Notes under the pieces: model-generated
What the model was told of the DNA's origin: nothing
The model's input: only the letters and a program-made list of their open reading frames with translations
The model's database searches: none
Part shown: in pieces, positions 27,278 through 36,780 of the stretch
Layout: every line of letters starts with the position of its first letter
How positions within the stretch are numbered: position 1 is the stretch's first letter
From: CADEEN01 sp963706685
Lineage (GTDB): Bacteria > Pseudomonadota > Gammaproteobacteria > Burkholderiales > Burkholderiaceae_C
Length of the DNA stretch: 64,000 nt
Reading direction: 5' to 3'
NCBI GenBank assembly: GCA_963706685.1
Contig: CAVPMY010000010.1
Span: forward strand, 62,001-126,000
Translations under genes and position numbers: made by a program

Positions 27278-28444
27278 TCACGCCTGAAGGTTAGGCAACG
27301 AATCGAGTCTTCGAACCCCACCGTGGGGGGTGACGTGGGCGCGCCGTTCGGGCCAGCGCCGCGGCTCGTCGGCGGCAAAGTGCTGCATCAGTTCGTCGCG
27401 GCTGTTGATCTCCAGGCGCGCGTAGATGTCCTTGAAGTAGTCCTTCACCGTCTGCGGCGTCAGATTGAGCTGCTGCGCGATCTCGGCGTTGGAGACGCCC
27501 TTGGCGCTGAGCAGCGCCACGTCCTTTTGCCGCATCGACAGCGCCGTGGCATTGACGCGTTCGAGCAGGTGCGCCTCCAGCGGCACCGACTGCTCGATCA
27601 ACACGCCGATGCGCTCCGGTGCACCCTCGGCGCCGCCGAGCTGATAGCCGCGAAAGACGAACTCGCCCCAGCCGTTGCGGCGCACCAGCGTCGGCATCGC
27701 GCCGTCGTCATCGGCCAGGCGTGAGTGCAGCAGCGCGACGACTTCGCGCAAGGCGCGCCGCGCTTCGGCGAACTCGGCGCCCTCGATGTGCGTGTCGAGG
27801 TTGAAGGCATCGACCAGTGCCAGCAGCGCCAGTTGCTGCGCGCGCTCCGGCCACTCGAGGACCTCGCCCTGCGCATCGCAGACGATCAGCGCCGAGCGGC
27901 CGCCACGCACGAAGCGCGACGGTGCGCAGGTGTCGACGCGCATCGCATGCGCGATGTACGGCAGCGCGCGCGCCAGCAACTCCTCGTCATCGGCGGAGAA
28001 GTCTGGTTGATCGCGATGCCGGATCAGCGCCAGCGCGCCGTACGGGCGCCTGGCGTCACGCACCACGCCGTCGAGAAACCACTTGAAGCCGTAGGGCTCG
28101 AAGACCGCGGCGTAGGTCGCGCTGTGTTCGAAGCCGCGCTCCCAGATCGCGCGCATGTTGCCGGTCGGCGCGCCGTACAGCATCAGGTCGCGAAAGCCGA
28201 TGCCCGCGTCGGCCTCGTAGCGCCTGTGGTGCAGGATGATCCAGGCCAGCCGGCGCGGCATGAAGGTGTCGGACCAGAAGTTGCTGATGCGCCCGCTTTC
28301 GCTCGACCACGTGAACTGGCAACAGGCCGACGCAATTTCGGCGCGCAACTGCGCCGCCACCATCGGCATCAACGAGCGGCTCGGCAGGCCCAGGCAACAG
28401 GCCTGGCGGATGCGGGCCAAGGCGGCGGACTGTTTGCCTTTCAT
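27278..28444 (-). CDS. LuxR-family transcriptional regulator
   Basis: 388 residues from the ATG at 28444, overlapping the stop of the class V enzyme gene by 4 bases. The long N-terminal part contains a GAF/PAS-like sensory region (DLMLYGAPTGNMRAIWERGF, YGFKWFLDGVVRDARRPYG). The C-terminal helix-turn-helix is LuxR-type (LSAKGVSNAEIAQQLNLTPQ, TVKDYFKDIYARLEINSRDE). No receiver domain. As the last gene of the tight 27.3-32.0 kb operon it probably controls that operon in response to a small ligand. Confidence 0.88.
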   Translation of the reverse strand: MKGKQSAALARIRQACCLGLPSRSLMPMVAAQLRAEIASACCQFTWSSESGRISNFWSDTFMPRRLAWIILHHRRYEADAGIGFRDLMLYGAPTGNMRAIWERGFEHSATYAAVFEPYGFKWFLDGVVRDARRPYGALALIRHRDQPDFSADDEELLARALPYIAHAMRVDTCAPSRFVRGGRSALIVCDAQGEVLEWPERAQQLALLALVDAFNLDTHIEGAEFAEARRALREVVALLHSRLADDDGAMPTLVRRNGWGEFVFRGYQLGGAEGAPERIGVLIEQSVPLEAHLLERVNATALSMRQKDVALLSAKGVSNAEIAQQLNLTPQTVKDYFKDIYARLEINSRDELMQHFAADEPRRWPERRAHVTPHGGVRRLDSLPNLQA

Positions 28445-29856
28445 GCCGCTGTCTCGTCCTTGGCTTCGGCCTCGAACTCGCCGCTGGCCCGGTCCTGCAC
28501 ATAGCGGCCCGCCAAGTCGCCGCGTGCGATCGCCGCCAGCGCGTCGGCCAGCAGGTCGATTTCGGCGATGGTGTTGTACAGGCCCAGGCTGATGCGCACC
28601 ATGCCCGGCATGCGGCTGCGGTCGTGCGCCGACAGCCGCTCGCGCGCACGCGCCAGCTCGGTGGCTGACAGCCCGAGCAGACGGGTGACGTAAGGGTGGG
28701 CGCAAAAGCAGCCGCTGCGCACGCCGATGCCGTGCTCGGCGGCCAGCGCCGCGGCCACCAGGAAATGCGAATGCGCCGCCAGGTTGAACGCGATCACGCC
28801 CAGCCGTGCGCCGGCGCGATGCGGATCGGCGTCGCCGTAAATGCGCAAGCCGTCGATCTGCGCCAGGCGCCGCAACGCATGCGCGCAAAGCTCGGTTTCA
28901 TGCTGGCCGATCGTGTCCATGCCGATGCGCCGCAGCGAGCGCATCGCCTCGGCCAGCGCCACGGCACCGACGACATTGGGCGTGCCGGCCTCGTCGCGAT
29001 CCGGCGCCTCGGCCCAGTCGACGGTGTCGGTGCCGACGAAATCGATCGTGCCGCCGCCGCGGTACTCGGGCTCGCCGCGCTCGAAGGTGTCGCGCCGGCC
29101 GATCAGCGCGCCGCAGCCGAAGGGCGCATACATCTTGTGCGCCGACAGGACCACATAGTCGAGGTGCTCGGGGTCGTCGAGTGCACCGATGTCGATCGTG
29201 CAATGTGCCGCCAGCTGCGCGCAATCGACGACGATCTGCGCGCCCGCGGCATGGGCCTTGGCCGCCAGTGCGTAGACGTCGGGCAGGCAGCCGGTGACGT
29301 TGGACGCGCCGGTCACCGCGACCAGCTTGATGCGGCCGGCGAAGACGCGCAGCAGATGGTCGAAATGCTCCTCGTCGAGGCGGCCCAGCGCGTCGACGCC
29401 GATATGTTCGACCTGCGCGCGGGCGCGCCACGGCAGATCGTTGCTGTGGTGCTCGAGCAGCGACACCAGCACCACATCGTCTTTCGCCAGCGGCAAGCGG
29501 TACGACAGCTTGTTGATCGCCTCGGTGGCGTTCTTGCCGAAGATCACGCAGTGCTGTCGTGGATTCGCCCCGACGAAGCGGGCGACGGTGTCACGCGCGT
29601 CTTCGAAGGCCTGCGTCGCCAGCCGGCTCTTGAAGCCGGCGCCGCGGTGCACCGACGAGTACCAGGGCATGAAGTCGTTGACGGCGTCGAGCACCTCGCG
29701 CAGCACCGGCGTGCTGGCAGCGTTGTCGAGGTTCACATAGGGACGCATCGAGCCGTTGATCGAACGACTCAGCACGGGCACGCGGCTGTCGATGCCGACG
29801 ATGCATTCGCGCAAGGCCTCCAGCCTTGACGGACAGGGTGTGTCGGTGACGTTCAT
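28441..29856 (-). CDS. Class V PLP enzyme (cysteine desulfurase/selenocysteine lyase family)
   Basis: 471 residues. Cofactor motifs: VNLDNAASTPVLREV near the N-terminus, IFGKNATEAINKL, EHHSNDLPWR, TGASNVTGCLPDV, DCAQLAAH and the Schiff-base Lys241 in VLSAHKMYAPFGCGALIG. A Cys-rich loop SGCFCAHPYV (Cys383, Cys385) falls where the catalytic Cys of SufS-type desulfurases sits, so C-S or C-Se bond cleavage is plausible. It is 50-60 residues longer than SufS and no suf or isc partner is present, so housekeeping Fe-S assembly is unlikely. It overlaps the DUF4395 gene before and the LuxR gene after by 4 bases each. Confidence 0.88.
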   Translation of the reverse strand: MNVTDTPCPSRLEALRECIVGIDSRVPVLSRSINGSMRPYVNLDNAASTPVLREVLDAVNDFMPWYSSVHRGAGFKSRLATQAFEDARDTVARFVGANPRQHCVIFGKNATEAINKLSYRLPLAKDDVVLVSLLEHHSNDLPWRARAQVEHIGVDALGRLDEEHFDHLLRVFAGRIKLVAVTGASNVTGCLPDVYALAAKAHAAGAQIVVDCAQLAAHCTIDIGALDDPEHLDYVVLSAHKMYAPFGCGALIGRRDTFERGEPEYRGGGTIDFVGTDTVDWAEAPDRDEAGTPNVVGAVALAEAMRSLRRIGMDTIGQHETELCAHALRRLAQIDGLRIYGDADPHRAGARLGVIAFNLAAHSHFLVAAALAAEHGIGVRSGCFCAHPYVTRLLGLSATELARARERLSAHDRSRMPGMVRISLGLYNTIAEIDLLADALAAIARGDLAGRYVQDRASGEFEAEAKDETAA

Positions 29857-30422
29857 GGCCGACCCGCTGCCCGGCGTGGACGATTGATATCGCAGGCGCC
29901 ACTGCTGCAGATCTCATAGGCCTCGTCCCGGGCGACCCAGCCGCGTCGCACCAGGGCACTGTAGATCTCGCAGCCCAGGCACAGGCCGAGCACCGCCTCC
30001 AGCCACATCAGCGTCATGCAGATCAGGCAAACCGTCAGCGGCAACGTGCCGCGGATGTCGAGGTGGGTGATGACCATCATCGCCAGCGACATCACCAGTC
30101 CCAGCGTCCAGGCAAAACGCTTCGGCTTGGCCGAGACCCAGTGCGGCGCCTTGCCCACCGTCAGCAGCCGCGCCAATTGGCCGATCGGGCTGTAGCGCAG
30201 GCCCAGGCCGACACGCAGCCCGAACTCGACGAAGAACAGCGTCGTCACCAGCTTGATCGGCACGTACTCCTTGGCAAAGTACGCATAGACAAAGGCCAGC
30301 GCGCCCAGCACCAGCGTCAGACCGGCAGCGGCGCGGACCTCCTGCTCGTCGAAGACCCCGGCGCGCACCGGTTTGCCCGCCACCGACAGGCCGTGGATGA
30401 CGTCGCCAAAGGGTCGGCTCAT
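29853..30422 (-). CDS. DUF4395 integral membrane protein
   Basis: 189 residues from the ATG at 30422 with GAGG eight bases upstream; a GTG at 30431 is an alternative. It has about four transmembrane helices (LTLVLGALAFVYAYFA, KLVTTLFFVEFGLRVGLG, LGLVMSLAMMVITHLD, LTVCLICMTLMWLEAVLGLC) and a Cys-rich end (CLGCEIYS, EICSSGACDI). DUF4395 proteins often neighbour rhodanese or thioredoxin-like sulfur genes. Here the neighbour is a desulfurase-like enzyme, overlapping by 4 bases. Transport or membrane redox handling of a sulfur species is inference. Confidence 0.85.
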   Translation of the reverse strand: MSRPFGDVIHGLSVAGKPVRAGVFDEQEVRAAAGLTLVLGALAFVYAYFAKEYVPIKLVTTLFFVEFGLRVGLGLRYSPIGQLARLLTVGKAPHWVSAKPKRFAWTLGLVMSLAMMVITHLDIRGTLPLTVCLICMTLMWLEAVLGLCLGCEIYSALVRRGWVARDEAYEICSSGACDINRPRRAAGRP

Positions 30423-30457
30423 GACAGGCACCTCGCATTCGTTGTGGTGCTGTCACC

Positions 30458-30763
30458 TTAGGCCGGTGCAGGTTGCGAAAACAGCGTGGCCGCTACGTGC
30501 TTTTGCCGCCGCGGTACCCATTTTTTCGGCGCAGACCGCGCTTCGAGTCTCTTGCGCAGCGATCCCGCCAGTCGCAGCGCATTGACCGGCAACAGCAGCA
30601 GGTGCAGCAGCAGCACCGGACCGAGCCCGGCCAGCGCGCCGTAGGCGATGAACGCCAGGTTGCTGGCGATGGCCAGCCAGCGCAGCGCCACCATGTCGCG
30701 CATGCAGAAGGCGGCCAGCACCAGCGCCGAGGCGAGGTCGCCGATGGGCTCGGTGAGGTTCAT
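30458..30763 (-). CDS. Small membrane protein, paralogue of the one at 23779-24114
   Basis: 101 residues from MNLTEPIGDLASALVLAAFC. Two to three membrane helices, nearly identical over the first 70 residues to the protein at 23779-24114. The C-terminal 25 residues (KKWVPRRQKHVAATLFSQ) are encoded by a 54-base repeat also found at the end of the LuxR gene at 41024, so the ORF seems to have run into a repeat that replaced its original tail. It lies 19 bases after the methyltransferase gene and 35 before DUF4395, inside the operon. Function unknown. Confidence 0.7.
   Translation of the reverse strand: MNLTEPIGDLASALVLAAFCMRDMVALRWLAIASNLAFIAYGALAGLGPVLLLHLLLLPVNALRLAGSLRKRLEARSAPKKWVPRRQKHVAATLFSQPAPA
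30473..30526. repeat. 54-base dispersed repeat, copy B
   Basis: By hand alignment it matches 40979-41032 at 43 of 54 positions. The conserved core on the minus strand is GGTACYGCG, then CAAAAGC, CGTA and GCCACGC. This copy is translated as part of the small membrane protein because the stop codon present in copy A (TAG) is TGG here. Confidence 0.55.
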
Positions 30764-30782
30764 CGCACCTCGGTCCGGGGCA

Positions 30783-31625
30783 TCAGCTGCAGTTGACCGC
30801 GACGCTGCGATCGTGGCTGAAGCGGCGGCGCCTGTCCGGTGCTGCCACAGGCGCCGGCACGGTCGCCGCGGCCAGGACGATGCTGTCGTAGCCCAAGCGC
30901 TCGCGCAGGCCCACAGGCCGCACTTCGACTTGCAGCTGCGCCGGCGTGACGCCGGACTCGTAGAGCACGGCAGCCAAGTCGTGTTCGTCGATGTTGGCGC
31001 AGGCAAAACGCTGTTGGCCCACGCGATAGGCGCGGCAGCGGCGCAACGCAGCGGTGATGAACAGGCCGCCGGGTACGAGCAAGCGCAGGATGTTGCGCAC
31101 GTAGTGGCGCCAAATGGCGGGGTCGCCGGTCGCGCTCTCGGCGCAGTAGCACGACACCACGACGTCGTAGCGCCCACCGGCCGGCGTTGAAAGGGGCCAA
31201 GTCAGGCCTGCGTCGCCGCGCAGGCAGCGTGTTACCCGGGTGCGCACCAGCCGCTCGCGCTGACTGATCTGCTGCTCGCTCGGCGAATGCACGCCTTCGC
31301 ACGCCAGCACATGGCGGCCGAAGGCACGCCAGTCGTGTGCCCGCGGGTCGCGTCGCAGCCAGCGCCGCACGTGATCGAGGTTCGACTCGAGGTAGTCGGC
31401 CACATGAATTTCGCGCACATGGGGAGCCAGCGGCAACAGGTGGTGCACGGTCGGCCCGCTGCCGAACACGAGCGCGCGGCCCGGCGTGGCGATGCGCGCG
31501 CAGGCCTTGGTGATGAAGGCGAGCGTCGCCGCCTCGTCGGCTTCGATGCGCGAGTAGTACTCGGCCAGGTAGCGGCCGGCATCCCAGACCTCGAAGCCCG
31601 ACAGTGCGGATTGCGCTGCGCTCAT
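30783..31625 (-). CDS. NNMT/PNMT/TEMT-family SAM methyltransferase
   Basis: 280 residues from the ATG at 31625, overlapping the previous stop by 4 bases. It shows the signature of the nicotinamide/phenylethanolamine/thioether N- and S-methyltransferase family: YLAEYYSRIEADE at the N-terminus, the SAM loop VFGSGPTVHHLLPLAP, IHVADYLESNLDHVRRWL, AHDWRAF, then ILRLLVPGGLFITAALRR and YRVGQQRFACANIDEHDL. Family members methylate small amines or thio/selenoethers. In this operon, beside a C-S lyase-like enzyme and DUF4395, a sulfur or selenium acceptor is an attractive but unproven guess. The family is sparse in bacteria. Confidence 0.85.
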   Translation of the reverse strand: MSAAQSALSGFEVWDAGRYLAEYYSRIEADEAATLAFITKACARIATPGRALVFGSGPTVHHLLPLAPHVREIHVADYLESNLDHVRRWLRRDPRAHDWRAFGRHVLACEGVHSPSEQQISQRERLVRTRVTRCLRGDAGLTWPLSTPAGGRYDVVVSCYCAESATGDPAIWRHYVRNILRLLVPGGLFITAALRRCRAYRVGQQRFACANIDEHDLAAVLYESGVTPAQLQVEVRPVGLRERLGYDSIVLAAATVPAPVAAPDRRRRFSHDRSVAVNCS

Positions 31626-31978
31626 GCCGCGCTCCCGGTGCGCGCCAGCAGCCAGGCGATGCCGGCCAGCACGCCCAAGGCCACCGACTGATCGAGCACC
31701 TGCCAGCGCAGGAACTGGCCGCTCAGGATCGCCACGCCGATGATCGTGGCGGCGAACCAGACCAGCGTTTGCGCCTCGGTGGACACCACGCCCCAGGCGC
31801 TGAGCGTGCGCAACGCGATCCAGTACATGGCCACGCCGAACTGGAAGCACGCGGCGGAAAGAAGCGCCTCGCGCCCGTTGAAGCTGCCGCCCTGCCAGAC
31901 GCGCGCGGCATGGACGAAGCCCAGCGCGTCGGCAGCGCCGCAGGCCAGCGTGGCTGCCAGCAGGATCAAGAGGTCCAT
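31622..31978 (-). CDS. Small integral membrane protein, first gene of the methyltransferase operon
   Basis: 118 residues from the ATG at 31978 with AAGGAGCG upstream. Hydrophobic throughout, with about four helices (LLILLAATLACGAADALGF, LLSAACFQFGVAMYWIAL, TLVWFAATIIGVAILSG, SVALGVLAGIAWLLA). It overlaps the methyltransferase start by 4 bases. No named family recognised; a small permease subunit or membrane anchor is possible. The operon promoter should lie just upstream, in the 50 bases before the lipoprotein gene end. Confidence 0.72.
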   Translation of the reverse strand: MDLLILLAATLACGAADALGFVHAARVWQGGSFNGREALLSAACFQFGVAMYWIALRTLSAWGVVSTEAQTLVWFAATIIGVAILSGQFLRWQVLDQSVALGVLAGIAWLLARTGSAA

Positions 31979-32028
31979 CGCCAACGCTCCTTCATCGAGT
32001 CACTGCGCATGGCGGCCTGGAAGAGGCA

Positions 32029-33200
32029 TCAAGGATTGATGCGCGCCAAGCCGTAGCCATCGACGTTGTTGCGCGCCAATCCGCCGACGACGATCTTGCC
32101 GTCGGGCTGCACCAGCACGTTCTCGCCGGAGTCGTCGAAGCCGAAGAAGTCGATCGACAGCATGCCGTCGCATGCCGAAGCTCGCGTCGAGCGTCCGTCG
32201 TCGGTAACGCGCGACGATGAAGTTCGGATTCGGCGACAACGAGCGCGTGCCGACGGCGACGATCTTGCCGTCGGCCTGCAAGGCGATGCCGTTCGCGGTC
32301 GCGTTTTCGTTCAGGCGCGTGTCGACCGTGCCGGCGTTGCCGAAGCCGGTGTCGATCGAACCGTCGGCGTTCAGGCGCATCAGCGAGAAGGTCGGCACGC
32401 CGGCCACCGTCGACGCCGCCGGCCAGTACGAGCTTGCCGTCAGCCTGCCTCGCCAGGCCCTCGCCGACCAGCTTGCCGGCCAACGTGAGCTTGCCGCCGT
32501 TGCCGAAGCTCGTGTCGAGCAAGCCGTTGGCGCTGTAGCGAACGACGTCGGTGTGGTCGCATGCGGCCTGGCCGCAGTTGGCCTTGCCGCTGAGCACGAT
32601 CGCGCCGTCGGGCTGAAGCACCACGTTGCTTGCGGTGTTGAAGGCCTGGCCGATGTCGGTGGCCGTCTGCCCGCTGCCGGTGCCGCCGAAGGCGAGGTCG
32701 AGGCTGCCGTTCGTGTTGAAGCGCGCGACCGTGAAGTCGCTGACGAACGTGCCGTTCGACAACTCGAGCTCGAAGTCGCCCGCGAGCACGATCTTGCCGT
32801 CAGGCTGGATCACGACCGCGCGCGCCCTGCCGTTGACACCGCCGCTGACCCTGCCGCCCGTGCCGAAGCTCGTGTCCAGGCTGCCATCGCTGTTGTAGCG
32901 CGCGATCGCGAAAACGGTGGTGACCTTGTTCGGCCCTGGGCCGTTGATCCCGACATAGCCGGCGACGACAATCTTCCCGTCGCCCTGGATGGCCACGGCC
33001 AGCCCCTCCTCCGGACGCAGACCGCTGCCCATGTCGGTGGTGACCTTGCCGCCGATGCCGAAGCTGGTGTCCAGGCTGCCGTCAGCGTTGAAGCGCGCCA
33101 TCACGAAGTCGGTGAAGGTGCCCCCGACCATGACGATCTTGCCGTCGGCCTGCAGCGCCATGCCAGAGCGATCGCCGCCGAAGCGGTGCTGGTGGCCTTG
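32029..33200 (-). repeat. Delta-60 repeat array in the lipoprotein gene
   Basis: About seven copies of a roughly 60-residue unit built on ADGKIVVAG...ARFNADGSLDTSFGxGGK. Seen as FNADGSLDTSFGIGG, YNSDGSLDTSFGTGG, FNTNGSLDLAFGGTG, YSANGLLDTSFGNGG and LNADGSIDTGFGNAG. The repeats probably form a beta-propeller-like or solenoid fold. Two of the frame changes of the gene fall inside the array. Confidence 0.75.
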
Positions 33201-34972
33201 CCGCCGGCGCCGAATGTCGGATCCAGGCCGGTCGGCGGCGCCGGGGCGGGGACGTCGTCGTCGAGGATCGTCAACACACTGGCCGACAACGCGCCGAGCG
33301 TGGCGCAACCGCCGGGCTCGGACAGCAGCAGATTGACCGTGCGGTCGTCCTCGACGGTGGCGTTGACGAGGATGTCGAGCGGCACAGTGCGCGTCGCCGT
33401 GTCGCCATCGGCGAAATGCACAGTGATGCTCTTGGACGTGTAGTGCACGCCCGGCACTGCCGTGCCGCCGCCCACGGTGCTGAAGGTGGCGCTGACGGGC
33501 CCGCTGGCGCCTTGCGTGCGCGTGACCTGGATGCCGCGCTGGCCGGCGAAGCGGTCCTCCAGCATTTCGACCGTGGCCGAGCTGAACTGCAGCACGCCGG
33601 CCGCGGGGGTGGGCCCGGACGTGCACGCCACCGGCGCGGTCAGGCCAGGGGCAGGCGGCGACGGCACGGTGTCGTTGGTCAGTTGCAGACCGGAGCTATT
33701 GACCCGGGCGCCGGCCGACTTGGCGGGATCGCGCACATAAGCGCCGATCGCCGACTCGCGGCCGCGCTTGTTGACAGCGCTGGCAAAGACATTGGACTCG
33801 ACATAGAACTTGGTGCCGACCGTGAGCAAAGACAGATCGACGTCGATGACGATGTCCTGCGTCAGGGTGGCCGTCGGGTTGCCGAGCGCGTCGGTCGTGA
33901 ACAGGAAGTTGACCTCGGTCCATGCCGAGTCGAAGAACGGGTTTGGCTTGGCGTCGAACTCCCACAAGCCGACCCGGCCTTCGAGGGAGGCGCTGCCGAC
34001 CCTATGGAGCAGCGGTTTGCCGGCGTTGTCGAGCAGCAGATTGCTGTTGGTGTCGAAAGCCCGCACCTCGAAGGCGATGCGCGCCGACAACGGATGGCAT
34101 GTCAACACGCGCAGCCCGCGCGGGCACTCGTTGGCCGTCGGCAGCTGGTTGAAGTCCACCGCCTGCAGGCTGGCGTCGGTGATGACGAACTGCAGCGTGG
34201 CGTTCGCCGCCTCCTTGATGAAGCCTTGTGTCTGCGTCAGCCCCGCGTCGCCGCGGTCCTCCGCACTGGCCCAGAAGGTGACGCCGTCGGCGCTGGAGAA
34301 CACGTCCAGGCGGATCTCCGTGTCGTCGTCTTCGATGCCGAGGTTGACATCGAAGGGGATTTCGGGCCCAAAGCTCAGGCCGTCTTCGACCTGCTCCCTA
34401 GGTGGCCGGTCGAAGTCGTTGTGCGGAATGTTCTCGTTCGTGGCGTCGATGAAGAACGACCATGCGCGTTGCGCCGGCAGGCGTTCGACGCCCGCCGTGC
34501 CGAACGAGAAGCTGGTGACCTGCGCGGTGACGGTCGTGGCATCGACGGTGCGCCCGCGCACTTGCTCCCACTGGTTCTGCGCGTTCGTCTTGTAGAGCGC
34601 GGGCGTCTGCCCCGCCGGCACCGACGCCGGATCAAAGGGCACGGTCAGCGTCATCGGCACCGCAAAGGTGGTGCCGTGCGGGGTGAACGGGAACATGGCG
34701 CCCAGCGCGGAGAATGTTCCGGGCAGCGGCGGTGAACCCGCCGTCGTCGCTTCGATCGCGATCGTGGTGTCGGCGGCGAGCGCGCCGGCTGGGATCACGA
34801 GCTTCGCGCCGTTGGGCCCATTGACCGTGCCGCCCGCCGCGCCGACGATCGTGGTTACGGGCGGTGTGCCGCCGCCGCCGTCGCCGTCGCTACCTCCACC
34901 TCCACCACACGCGGCGAGCGTGAGCGCAAGACAAGCGGCGGCAAAGCGAACAATGCTCGAGGTGAAGTTCAT
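32029..34972 (-). CDS. Lipoprotein with ZU5-like, Calx-beta and delta-60 repeat domains, frameshifted
   Basis: Starts MNFTSSIVRFAAACLALTLAAC, with the lipobox ending in the Cys of LAAC and a Gly/Asp-rich linker. A ZU5-like segment follows (GTVNGPNGAKLVIPAGALAA). Near residues 480-590 there is a Calx-beta-type domain (GVHYTSKSITVHFADGD, LDILVNATVEDDRTVNL, LTILDDD). The C-terminal third is delta-60 repeats. Frame changes occur near 33185, 32415 and 32180; read across them, the protein is about 980 residues and ends YGLARINP at 32029. It is predicted to be anchored at the outer membrane with an extended beta-structure. Role unknown, perhaps surface binding. Confidence 0.78.
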
Positions 34973-35088
34973 GATGACGTGCTCCGTCGGTGATCGATTG
35001 CCGTGACCTCGCGATCGAGGTTTCGAGTCGATGTTCGAGGGCCGCGGGGATTTGGACGCATCGCATCACCACGGCTTGCTCGAACGTC

Positions 35089-35517
35089 TCAGCGGATCGC
35101 CGAGAAGTTGTATTCGCCGAGGTCGCCGAAGTAGGTGTTGAGCACCGTCATCGTGCCGGCCATGTGCAGCGGCTGGCCCGGCACGTCGTCGCCGACGTTG
35201 CCGGTGAAGGCGCGCATCGCGTCGTGCGAGACGAGGTGTCGATGAATGAAATGGATGCGCCCGGATTGCGGGCAGTACCAACCGCGAACCTCGATGTCCG
35301 GCGTTGTGTTGATGGTGCCGCTGATGTGCCGGCACGTCGCGGCACCGGGAGCGCCCGCGCCGCTTTGCGTGTCGATGAAGAGCTGCAGGACATTGCCGCC
35401 GGCCTGCAGCGTCCAGGTGGTGTTGGCGAGGTTGGCCGGCCGTTCGGCCGAGGCGGCGCCGGCGGCGACAAGCGCCGCCGCAGCCGCGGCGACTTTGAAG
35501 GTCTTGAACGATTTCAT
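35089..35517 (-). CDS. Secreted protein, paralogue of 26222-26647
   Basis: 142 residues from the ATG at 35517. The signal peptide MKSFKTFKVAAAAAALVAAG is followed by SAERPANLANTTWTLQ. It matches the 26222-26647 protein over its whole length, including CRHISG/CRVING, RGWYCPQSGRIHFIH, FTGNVGDDVPGQPL and the end FGDLGEYNFSA, with both cysteines kept. The two copies flank the methyltransferase operon and lipoprotein, about 9 kb apart. Their separation with unrelated genes between suggests an old duplication. No known family recognised. Confidence 0.78.
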   Translation of the reverse strand: MKSFKTFKVAAAAAALVAAGAASAERPANLANTTWTLQAGGNVLQLFIDTQSGAGAPGAATCRHISGTINTTPDIEVRGWYCPQSGRIHFIHRHLVSHDAMRAFTGNVGDDVPGQPLHMAGTMTVLNTYFGDLGEYNFSAIR

Positions 35518-35615
35518 GATGGTGTGCTCCCTGAGCGTGATGAAAAGACGAGACGGCCGGCGGCGTGATGAAAGCGAGGTCGATGCCGGCCAGGAAAGAT
35601 CGACCCCGCTGTTGC

Positions 35616-36735
35616 TCATTTGCGCTGCCACTCGGCGACACCGCCGCTGGCTTGTTCGATGCGATTGCTCTGCAGCCACTGCAGCGCCGCGGGCAGCTGG
35701 CGCACATGGCCGTCGAGGAAGGCGAGCGCGCTCGACGACAGCCAGCGCACGATCTCGGCGCACTTGGCCGCGTCGACGTTCTTCTCCGGGCACTCCTTGG
35801 CGTTCAACTCGAACAGCATGTGGAACGCATCGGCGTCGTGCACGTAGAGCTGGTACTTGTCGCCGCTCGCGGGCATGCGCTGAAAACCGATGCGCCGGCC
35901 GTACGGCGTGTCGCCGGTGCAGGCGCCGGGGATGTCCGAGGCGTTGCAGCCGTCGTCGCCGTCGCCGGTGGCGGTGAGCATCGGGCGCTGCACGTCGGTC
36001 CACGAGTGCTCGGGATTCTTGAAGCGCGTGTCGAAGAACCCGGACTGGCCGGGCTGCTGCGGCGAGAAGGCGAGGAAGGCGATCGGCCGCGGGTCCGCCA
36101 GGCCGCCCGGCGGGTTCAGGAAACTGCGCTTGGCGCCGGCGATCGTCTGCGCGCCGCCGCTGCCGGCCGAGTGGCCGCCGACGGCGATCTTGTTCACGTC
36201 GATCACGCCGCGGAATTCGCCGGCGGCCATGCGATGAACCTCGTCGAGCACCGCACGAATGTCGAAGGGCCGGTCCCAGTTGAGATGCGCGAACAGCTCG
36301 CAGGCCTGGCTGTCCATGCCGATCGACGCGCACAAGACGCTTCGGCTCCTTTCGTCTTCGCGGGGAGCGTGCGCGATGGCGACGCTGAAGTAGCCGGCGC
36401 GCGCGCTCACGGCTGCTCCACTCGGCCATGCTGTTCTTCGGGTCCCTCTTGCCCTTGGTACCACCGTGCGACCAGACCACCACCGGCATCGGCAGCGCAG
36501 TGCCCAACGGCTGGCGAATCAGGACCTTCACCGTGCGCTGCAAGCCCGCGTGGTCGGTGTAGGTGACGCTGCGCTCAAAGGGCGTGAAGCCGTAGGTCGC
36601 CGCTGGCGCGTAGAGGCAATCCGGCCCGGGCTGCGCGGTGCAGGTGGTCGCGGGTTGTGCGAAGGCGCTGCTCGTCGCTGCTGCAAGAAGCAGGGCGATC
36701 GATGCGCCGCGAATGGGGTGTGATGAGGTGTTCAT
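35616..36735 (-). CDS. Secreted alpha/beta hydrolase (esterase-like), one frameshift
   Basis: Begins MNTSSHPIRGASIALLLAAA with a signal peptide cleaved near AFAQP. One extra base near 36413 breaks the frame after SMAEW; corrected length is about 372 residues. An oxyanion strand (PVVVWSHGGTKG) precedes the break. After it come the nucleophile elbow VGGHSAGSGGAQ and the region LTATGDGDDGCNASDIPGAC, then the likely catalytic His in YVHDADAFHMLFE. The overall pattern resembles predicted dienelactone hydrolases and secreted polyester esterases. With a PHA synthase in the window, an extracellular polyester or ester substrate is possible but not shown. Confidence 0.78.
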
Positions 36736-36780
36736 GCCAGGACATTCGGAGGCCGCGCAGAATTGGACGCAGGCGCCGGG

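Noticed and set aside
27278..28888. A 536-codon frame extending the LuxR regulator upstream
   Set aside because: The extra N-terminal part is an out-of-frame reading of the class V enzyme gene; the ATG at 28444 gives a regulator with a normal N-terminus.
35089..36735. A 548-codon fusion of an esterase start with the small secreted protein
   Set aside because: It arises because a frameshift near 36413 puts the esterase start in the same frame as the secreted protein gene, which has its own signal peptide and start at 35517.
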